From NCBI RefSeq assembly GCF_003696235.1, contig NZ_RFFJ01000006.1, forward strand, positions 1 to 64,000: a stretch of 64,000 nt of DNA, given 5' to 3'. The notes under the pieces were generated by a model that was not told where the DNA came from, searched no databases, and saw only the letters and a list, made by a program, of their open reading frames with translations. Positions 59,125 through 64,000 of this stretch are shown here, one piece after another. The position numbers and the translations under genes were made by a program. Each line of letters opens with the position of its first letter. The first letter of the stretch is position 1. Origin of the DNA: Streptomyces triticirhizae. GTDB taxonomy: Bacteria; Actinomycetota; Actinomycetes; Streptomycetales; Streptomycetaceae.

Positions 59125-59778
59125 GTGTCACGCACCCCCAGCGTCTACGCGCGTCGCAGGTTGTCCCTGCTGGCGGCGCTCACCGGACTGATATCCCTGG
59201 CGGCCCTGTTCACCGGACCATCGGCACAGGCCGCCCTCCCCACCCCCATCGCCGCCTCGACGGCCCGCACCTATCTCTCCCAGCTCACCGTCGCCGCCGA
59301 GGACCGCACCGGCTACAACCGCGACCTCTTCCCCCACTGGAGCAGCCAGGGCGGCAACTGCAACACCCGCGAGGTCATCCTCCAGCGCGACGGCAGCAAC
59401 GTGGAGACCGACAACAGCTGCGCCGCGATCAGCGGAAGTTGGTACTCCCCCTACGACGGCGCCACCTGGACCGCCGCCTCCGACGTGGACATCGACCACC
59501 TGGTGCCGCTGGCCGAGGCCTGGGACTCCGGCGCCGGCTCCTGGACCACCGCGCGCCGCGAGAGCTTCGCCAACGACCTGACGCGACCCCAGCTGTTGGC
59601 GGTGACGGACAACGTCAACCAGGCCAAGGGCGACAAGGACCCGGCCGAGTGGCTGCCGCCGCGCAGCTCCTACCACTGCGTCTACGCCAGGGCCTGGGTG
59701 CAGGTGAAGCACTACTACGGGCTGTCGGTCGACTCCTCGGAGAAGAGCGCGCTCAGCAGCATCCTCAACGGCTGCTGA
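59125..59778 (+). CDS. Secreted HNH endonuclease family protein (DUF1524/GmrSD C-terminal-like)
   Basis: 217 residues. A Sec-type signal (ARRRLSLLAAL, hydrophobic core, AQA cleavage near residue 37) precedes one nuclease-like domain. The HNH-type core is DVDIDHLVPLAEAWDSG (about residues 112-128), with LLAVTDNVNQAKGDKDPAEW as the metal/His-Asn part. Two Cys pairs (GGNCNT, NSCAAI, YHCVYA, LNGC) suggest disulfides fitting an extracellular enzyme. Probably a secreted nuclease. GTG start after AAGGGAG. A strong hairpin follows. Confidence 0.9.
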   Translation: MSRTPSVYARRRLSLLAALTGLISLAALFTGPSAQAALPTPIAASTARTYLSQLTVAAEDRTGYNRDLFPHWSSQGGNCNTREVILQRDGSNVETDNSCAAISGSWYSPYDGATWTAASDVDIDHLVPLAEAWDSGAGSWTTARRESFANDLTRPQLLAVTDNVNQAKGDKDPAEWLPPRSSYHCVYARAWVQVKHYYGLSVDSSEKSALSSILNGC

Positions 59779-59815
59779 CCGCGCGGCCCCTCCTCGGGCC
59801 CCGGGCGTCGCACGT

Positions 59816-59844
59816 GTTCCGCACCGGCCGGGCCGGTGCGGAAC
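59816..59844 (+). terminator. Terminator hairpin after the HNH nuclease gene
   Basis: GTTCCGCACCGGC pairs perfectly with GCCGGTGCGGAAC over 13 bp around a 3-base loop, 38 bases after the stop codon. Confidence 0.82.
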
Positions 59845-59868
59845 ACCGCCCTGCGGTCGGCACGTTGA

Positions 59869-59885
59869 GTGACTGTCAGTGGCGG
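59869..59885 (+). repeat. GTGACTGTCAGTGGCGG repeat, copy with promoter-like context
   Basis: Identical to 20886-20902. TTGAGT (59865-59870) begins just before it and TAGTGT (59890-59895) follows it; ATG 59903 is 7 bases further. This geometry fits a promoter for a leaderless message. Confidence 0.55.
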
Positions 59886-59902
59886 ACTGTAGTGTCCGGC
59901 GC

Positions 59903-59998
59903 ATGGAACGACGCACCAGCCTGATCACCCCGGGCCTCCCGCTCGCCGACGACGGCTCGTCGCCCCTCCCCGACCTCGGCGCGGCGTGGGGGTGGCGC
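59903..59998 (+). pseudogene. Possible 5' remnant of a rightward gene
   Basis: ATG 59903 opens MERRTSLITPGLPLADDGSS with a promoter-like sequence directly before it and no ribosome site, suggesting a leaderless start. After about 32 codons the frame runs into the antisense of the convergent dehydrogenase gene, so any original gene is truncated there. Very short and unrecognised, so this is tentative. Confidence 0.3.
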
Positions 59999-60934
59999 TC
60001 AGTGCGCGGTCAGCAGCTCCGCCAGCACGGAGCCGTCGCTGTCGCCATGGCCCTCGGCGACGGCCCGCTCCATCAGCTCCATGTAGGGGGTCAACAGCTC
60101 GGCGCTGACGCCCTGTTGCTCGGCCGTGCGCAGCAGGGTGACGTTGCCGGCCACCTGCATCGCCAGGTTCGACGCCACGTCGCCCTGGTCCTCGCCCTTC
60201 TCCGCCTTCTGTTCCCCCGTCACCGCCACCCGCGCCATCGCCACCAGCCAGTCGGCCAGCAGCCCGGAGAAGCTCCCGAGGTCCACGTCGGCCTCGCGGA
60301 CCAGCGCGAAGGCGTGGGTGATCCCGGCGAACATCCCGCTCATGGCGCTGAGCAGCGCGACGTCGTGGAGCGCGGCCAGGCCGGCGTCCTCGCCCACATA
60401 GCGGGCTTCGGCGGGCACGGCGAGGATCTCCTCGTGGGCGGCGAAGAGTTCGGCCGAGCCGGAGTAGAAGACATAGCCGCCGGCCTCGGGCACGCCGATC
60501 ATCGGGGGAACGGCCATGATCCCGCCGTCGAGGAAGCGCGCTCCCCTCCCGGCCGCCCGGGCGGCCCAGGCCCGGGCGTCGGCCGGCGTCGAGGTGGTGA
60601 GGTTCACCAGGTCGCGGCCGGCCAGCTGGGCCCCGGCGAGGGTCTCGCCGACGGAGGCGTCGTCCAACAGGCAGAGCACCACGAGGTCGTTGGCGGCCAC
60701 GGCCTCGGCGGCGCTGCCGGCGACGGTGGCGCCCAGCGCCCGCAGGGGCTCGGCGCGGGCCGGCGTCCGGTTCCAGACGGTCACCCGGTGGCCGGCGGCC
60801 AGCCAGGTTCTGGCCAGCGCGGTGCCCATGGCGCCCAGGCCCAGCAGCGAGAGGGAACGGGGGCGGTGTTCGCCGGGCTCGGCGGCCCGGGCGGTGGCAG
60901 GGGAGGACTCGGTGACGGAGGGGGTGTTGGTCAT
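59999..60934 (-). CDS. NAD(P)-dependent reductase of the 6-phosphogluconate/imine reductase type
   Basis: 311 residues. After a 25-residue leader, the Rossmann motif SLLGLGAMGTALARTWLAAGHRVTVWNRT is clear (quoted in parts: GLGAMG and VWNRT). NLTTSTPADARAWAARA and FLDGGIMAVPPMIGVPEAG match the imine-reductase/beta-hydroxyacid dehydrogenase family. The C-terminal helical domain makes the dimer. The substrate is unknown. It is divergent from an HxlR regulator, a common arrangement for a redox-responsive reductase. Confidence 0.87.
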   Translation of the reverse strand: MTNTPSVTESSPATARAAEPGEHRPRSLSLLGLGAMGTALARTWLAAGHRVTVWNRTPARAEPLRALGATVAGSAAEAVAANDLVVLCLLDDASVGETLAGAQLAGRDLVNLTTSTPADARAWAARAAGRGARFLDGGIMAVPPMIGVPEAGGYVFYSGSAELFAAHEEILAVPAEARYVGEDAGLAALHDVALLSAMSGMFAGITHAFALVREADVDLGSFSGLLADWLVAMARVAVTGEQKAEKGEDQGDVASNLAMQVAGNVTLLRTAEQQGVSAELLTPYMELMERAVAEGHGDSDGSVLAELLTAH

Positions 60935-60943
60935 GCCGCCTAG

Positions 60944-60972
60944 ACTTGTCCGGGTCGGGACGGGCGACAAGT
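60944..60972. promoter_or_regulatory. ACTTGTC-N15-GACAAGT operator between reductase and HxlR genes
   Basis: A perfect 7-bp inverted repeat with a 15-base spacer lies 10-38 bases before the reductase start and 59-87 bases before the HxlR start. Centre-to-centre spacing of 22 bp suits a winged-helix dimer pair. It probably binds the HxlR protein and controls both genes. Confidence 0.6.
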
Positions 60973-61030
60973 ACGCACTTCGGAGTGGGTGGTTACGCCG
61001 GGGTGAGTGTGCGGCTGGGAGGGCTGACCG

Positions 61031-61456
61031 ATGACGACCACACCGCGCCCGAGGTACACGTGCGGCATCGACGCCGCGATGGATGTGATCGGCGGCAAGT
61101 GGAAGGTGCTGATCCTCTGGGCCCTGGACGAGCGCCCCCACCGCTTCGGCGAGCTGCGCCGGGCGCTGCCCGGCGTCTCGGAGAAGGTGCTGGCCTCCCA
61201 TCTGCGGGAGTTGGAGGCCGACCGGATCGTGCGCCGGGAGGTGCGGGACGAGGTGCCCCCGCATGTGAGCTACTCGCTGACGCCGCTGGGCCGTTCCCTC
61301 AACGAGGCGCTGGGGCCGCTCGGCGCGTGGGGCCGGGAGCACGTGCTGGGCGGCGCCACCCACCGGGCCGCGCCGGCCGGCGACGCGGCGGGTGGTGGCG
61401 CGGCGGGTGGTCAGCCGGCCACCGGGGTCACGCAGCGGGAGGCCGCCACGCAGTAG
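61031..61456 (+). CDS. HxlR-family transcriptional regulator
   Basis: 141 residues. The winged-helix HxlR core starts YTCGIDAAMDVIGGKWKVLILW with the conserved redox-capable Cys near residue 11, and continues RFGELRRALPGVSEKVLASHLRELE and YSLTPLGRSLNEAL. The last 35 residues are Gly/Ala-rich and overlap the convergent small gene. It is divergent from the reductase and probably represses it until an electrophile or oxidant modifies the Cys. Confidence 0.92.
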   Translation: MTTTPRPRYTCGIDAAMDVIGGKWKVLILWALDERPHRFGELRRALPGVSEKVLASHLRELEADRIVRREVRDEVPPHVSYSLTPLGRSLNEALGPLGAWGREHVLGGATHRAAPAGDAAGGGAAGGQPATGVTQREAATQ

Positions 61457-61641
61457 AAGCCGTGGCCCGCGCAGTGCCAGCAGACATGGGGCGCGGCCAC
61501 GCCCTGGGCCTGCCCCGAGGCGGCCAGGTAGAGGGTCTCGCGGATCTCCACCCGCTGGCCGCTGCACGCCTGGCACTGTCGATGCGGCCCGTCGCAGTCG
61601 TCATCCCCTCCGTCGAACTCCCCGCCGATGTCTCCGCCCAT
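61411..61641 (-). CDS. Small Cys-rich putative zinc-binding protein
   Basis: 76 residues with eight cysteines, grouped as CDGPHRQCQAC, then HVCWHCAGHGFYC and C near the end. The two CxxC pairs (CQAC and CWHC) 34 residues apart resemble a zinc ribbon. The N-terminus is Gly/Asp-rich. It overlaps the HxlR gene tail by 46 bases in the opposite direction. I do not recognise a named family; a role as a small zinc-finger protein is inferred. It could be spurious, but the Cys spacing argues otherwise. Confidence 0.6.
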   Translation of the reverse strand: MGGDIGGEFDGGDDDCDGPHRQCQACSGQRVEIRETLYLAASGQAQGVAAPHVCWHCAGHGFYCVAASRCVTPVAG

Positions 61642-61738
61642 GCTGAAACTCCCCGAGTTGGGCCAGGGTTGCGCGTCCCGTCACAACCACGGCACTCAAC
61701 GTTACCTCCCGGCCTCGGAGGTCGGTCGACCGGGCTGG

Positions 61739-62049
61739 TCAGGGCGTGGGGTGATCCTGTGGACGCGTGCGGTCATAGGTGAGGAAGAGCGCGCCGCCCG
61801 CCAGCGCGTGGTGGTCGGTGAGGTCCCAGACGGCCGGGTTGAACTCGGCCTCCCGGGAGAAGAGTGGCACGCCGGCGCCGATGGTCAGCGGGGCCAGCTT
61901 GACCACCAGCCGGTCGATCTCGGTGTGGAGGGACCTGGCCAGCCCGGCGCCGCCGATCAGCCACAGGTCGCGCCCTGGCTCGCGCTTCAGCCGGCGCACC
62001 CGCTCGACCGGGTCGGTCGACACCAGTTCGACCGCGGCGGCCGGCACCC
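61739..62049 (-). pseudogene. C-terminal half of a dihydrofolate-reductase-like (RibD_C) protein
   Basis: About 103 codons starting inside the domain: ELVSTDPVERVRRLKREPGR, DLWLIGGAGLARSLHTEIDRL and LAPLTIGAGVPLFSREAEF are the usual second half of bacterial RibD_C reductases of around 190 residues. The first 90 or so residues, including the N-terminal substrate region, are missing. A GTG at 62047 can start the fragment but has no ribosome site. The loss coincides with the opposing SRPBCC fragment. Confidence 0.8.
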
Positions 62050-62358
62050 GTTCCAGTCACGGAGGCCCGGCGGCCGGAGCGTTTCGCCTGGGTGGTGCTG
62101 GACGAGCGCGCCGACCCGGAGCGACCCGGTTCGCTCTGGTGTTATGGCCTCACGCCGGACGCGCTGCCCGACAGGACGGCGGTGCGGCAGTCCCTCGTCC
62201 ACGGCCCGGGCCTGACGGGCGCCAGGGAGGCGACACTTCGCTCCCCCGGCGCGCTCGACGGCCGGCTGTCGCAGCTGAGGGACGGGATGAGGCGCACTCT
62301 GCTGGCCCTGGCGCGTTCGGCCGGGGCGACGACGAGCGAGGCGGGAGAGGACCTGTGA
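62050..62358 (+). pseudogene. C-terminal fragment of an SRPBCC-family protein
   Basis: The reading frame gives PERFAWVVLDERADPERPGS, then TAVRQSLVHGPGLTGAREAT and LRDGMRRTLLALARSAGA. This matches the last strand, His-Gly-Pro-Gly loop and long C-terminal helix of SRPBCC (START-like) proteins. The N-terminal half is absent, and no start codon with a ribosome site exists. The stop overlaps the YciI start (GTGA), so the original operon order is preserved downstream of the lesion. Confidence 0.7.
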
Positions 62359-62681
62359 AGTACCTGCTGTTGATCTGTTCGGAGGGGCCGATCGAGGCCG
62401 AGGAGGGCGAACTCGACCCGACCGCCTGGGTCGAGGAGACCGAGGCCAGGGGCGTCCGGCTCTTCGGCGACCGGGTGCGGCCGGCCGAGGACGCCACCAC
62501 GGTGCGGGTGCGGGGCGGCGAGACGCTGCTCACCGACGGGCCGTTCGCCGCGACCAAGGAGCAGATGGGCGGCTTCGACGTGATCGAGTGCGCCGATCTG
62601 GACGAGGCGATCGAGGTGGCCGCCCGGCATCCGATGGCCCGCTTCGGGATGATCGAGGTGCGACCGTTCTGGACCGAGTGA
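62355..62681 (+). CDS. YciI/DGPF-domain protein
   Basis: 108 residues of the YCII-related family. The hallmark LTDGPFAATKEQMGGFDVIE holds the DGPF motif (about residues 60-65), and the ending MARFGMIEVRPFWTE is typical. Proteins of this type are encoded beside ECF sigma factors and may modulate them. GTG start overlaps the preceding fragment and the stop overlaps the sigma start (TGATG). Appears intact although both neighbours are broken. Confidence 0.9.
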   Translation: MKYLLLICSEGPIEAEEGELDPTAWVEETEARGVRLFGDRVRPAEDATTVRVRGGETLLTDGPFAATKEQMGGFDVIECADLDEAIEVAARHPMARFGMIEVRPFWTE

Positions 62682-63664
62682 TGGTCGAGGGACGGCCCCC
62701 GGGAGAGCGCGGCGACACGGTGGCCGATGCGGTCGCCGAGGCCGGGCGGGCGGAGTGGGGCCGGGTGGTGGCCACCCTGATCCGCGCCACCGGCGACTGG
62801 GAGTTGGCGGAGGAGTGCGCGCAGGACGCGTTCGCCCGCGCGCTGGAGCGCTGGCCGCGCGAGGGGGTCCCCGAGCGGCCCGGGGCCTGGCTGACCACCG
62901 TCGCCCGCGACCGGGCCGTGGACCGGCTGTGCCGGGCGGCCACCGAGAAGGCCAGGCTCCGCCAGCTGGCCGGCGAACGCGCCCTGGCCGACGGTGGCCG
63001 GCCCGGGCGGTGAACCCGTCGCGCCGGCACCGGAGTTGGCGGAGGACGAGGGGCCGGCGGACGACCTGCCGCAGCTGGTCTTCAGCTGCTGCCACCCGGC
63101 GCTGCCGCTCGCCGGCCGGGTGGCCCTCACCCTGCGCGCGCTGTGTGGCCTGACCACCGCCGAGATCGCCCGCGCCTTCCTGGTCCCCGAACCCACCATG
63201 GCGCAGCGGTTGGTGCGGGCGAAGAACAAGATCCGGCACGCCGCCATCCCGTTCCGGGTCCCGACCGGTCGGCTGCTCAGCGAGCGGCTTCCCGGCGTGC
63301 TCGCCGTGGTCTATCTGCTCTTCGACGAGGGCTATCTGAGCGGAAGTGATCGGGAGGGTCCGCCCGTTCGCGTTGATCTCTGCGCGGAGACGATCAGATT
63401 GGCCCGGCTGCTGACCGCGTTGCCGCCGGACGAGCCCGAGGCGGCCGGGCTCCTGGCGTTGGCGCTGCTCCATGACGCGCGGCGGCCGGCGCGGCTCGAC
63501 GCGGCGGGCGAGCTGGTTCCGCTGGAGGAGCAGGACCGCTCCCGCTGGCGGCGGGCCGGGATCGAGGAGGGGCTGGGCCGCGCTGGCCGCTTCGGGCGCG
63601 CTCGCCGGCTACCACCTGCTGCCGGCCGCCCGGGCCGACCTGCTGCGCCGGCGCGGCCACCACC
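62681..63664 (+). pseudogene. ECF sigma factor gene (SigJ/ECF42-like) with frameshift and deletion
   Basis: The first frame gives 110 residues of ECF region 2 ([40 protein letters not shown]). It then stops at 63011-63013. The sequence continues in another frame from about 62994 ([40 protein letters not shown], region 4 [20 protein letters not shown]). After [13 protein letters not shown] a stretch of roughly 90 codons is missing and a third frame supplies only [21 protein letters not shown]. Net effect is a one-base shift, an internal deletion and loss of the tail. Confidence 0.85.
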
Positions 63665-64000
63665 AGGAACGCGTCGCGGTCGTCGTAGCCGTACAGCGCG
63701 ACGACATGGCCGCCGAAGTGCGCCCGGGAGCCGAAGTACTCCAGGTGGTGGCTGTCGAGTCGCAGCCCGACGGGGTGGCCGGCGTCGATCGGGCCCGCCA
63801 CGTTCTGCCAGGCCCTGCGGGGCGAGGTGGTCTCCCGGACGACGGGTGCGAGGCCCATCCTGGCGGCCAGGTTCCTGGTGAGTTCGAAGGGTCTGACCCG
63901 GCCGCCGAGAAAGGGGAAGTCCAGGTACTTCGCGTCCCGGTAGACGAACGACAGCCCGGCGCCGAGGCCGAAGAGCGGCGGCTCCGACAGGTCGGAGCCC
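63658..64000 (-). pseudogene. Partial BtrH N-terminal-domain (C39-peptidase-like) gene, truncated at its 3' end
   Basis: The frame enters from the right edge ([40 protein letters not shown]) and continues through [20 protein letters not shown] and [17 protein letters not shown]. These are conserved blocks of the BtrH_N/DUF4872 group, related to cysteine-peptidase-fold acyltransferases. At about 63660 the frame runs into the antisense of the sigma-factor remnant, and the rest of the domain is missing. The start is outside the window. Confidence 0.72.

Noticed and set aside
62985-63013. Programmed frameshift in the ECF sigma gene
   Set aside because: No slippery heptamer or structured stimulator is visible. 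The gene also carries an internal deletion and a lost tail, so decay or sequence error is likelier.

Overview
The window is very GC-rich, with near-obligatory G or C at codon third positions, many GTG starts and few inter-gene gaps. It carries a tRNA-Leu(UAA) gene of the bldA type, Rpf-type resuscitation factors, YdaO/YuaA (c-di-AMP) riboswitches and a SigB/SigF-like sigma factor beside anti-sigma and STAS genes. Together these point to Streptomyces or a very close relative. From memory, the gene order follows the S. coelicolor SCO3051-SCO3109 neighbourhood (acyl-CoA dehydrogenase, M19 dipeptidase, purE/purK, GtrA, two-component pair, sigma/anti-sigma, hut genes, cystathionine beta-synthase, thiolase, bldA, cfa, ndh, ppx, DUF501, divIC, eno, rpfA, rpfC, P450, mfd). 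No search was run to confirm this.

Region by region. 1-5.6 kb: UDP-glucose dehydrogenase, an acyl-CoA dehydrogenase, and a TetR regulator divergent from a DrrAB-like ABC exporter with three phased operators between them. 5.6-10.9 kb: a LysM-M23 endopeptidase under a c-di-AMP riboswitch, a purK-purE-dipeptidase operon, a chagasin-like lipoprotein and a GtrA protein. 11-15.6 kb: a two-component system, an anti-sigma kinase, a STAS antagonist and a sigma factor. 15.7-19.9 kb: a broken oxidoreductase next to a gene fragment, a MOSC protein, an MFS exporter and a small membrane protein. 19.9-28.1 kb: histidine utilisation (hutU, an M20 amidohydrolase, hutF, hutI in one operon), a divergent PLP decarboxylase and an RpiR regulator. 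28-35.6 kb: cystathionine beta-synthase, SGNH hydrolase, thiolase, small conserved proteins and a Bax-inhibitor-like membrane protein. 35.7-39.9 kb: a LuxR regulator, FAD oxidase and MFS trio that looks like an accessory module lying against the 3' end of bldA. 40-48 kb: an ABC ATPase without its permease, cfa, ndh behind a Rex-like site, then eno-divIC-DUF501-ppx. 48.4-54.5 kb: rpfA (second c-di-AMP riboswitch), rpfC, a P450 with an orphan NarL-type kinase and two crcB genes. 54.5-61.6 kb: tRNA-Gln, mfd, OsmC, a secreted HNH nuclease, an imine-reductase-like enzyme with a divergent HxlR regulator and a small Cys-rich protein. 61.7-64 kb: several decayed genes (DHFR/RibD_C-like, SRPBCC, ECF sigma) around an intact YciI protein, ending in a partial BtrH-like gene cut by the right edge.

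Most of the window is core chromosome: growth, envelope remodelling and developmental control. Two c-di-AMP riboswitches sit before cell-wall hydrolases, beside Rpf proteins and the translational developmental regulator bldA. The least ordinary signals are the phased operators at 3.6 kb, a four-fold 11-bp GATC repeat before rpfC, a recurring ACTGTCAGTG motif at promoter-like positions, and at least three deletion junctions where neighbouring genes lost their ends. I did not find a clear new multi-gene system.
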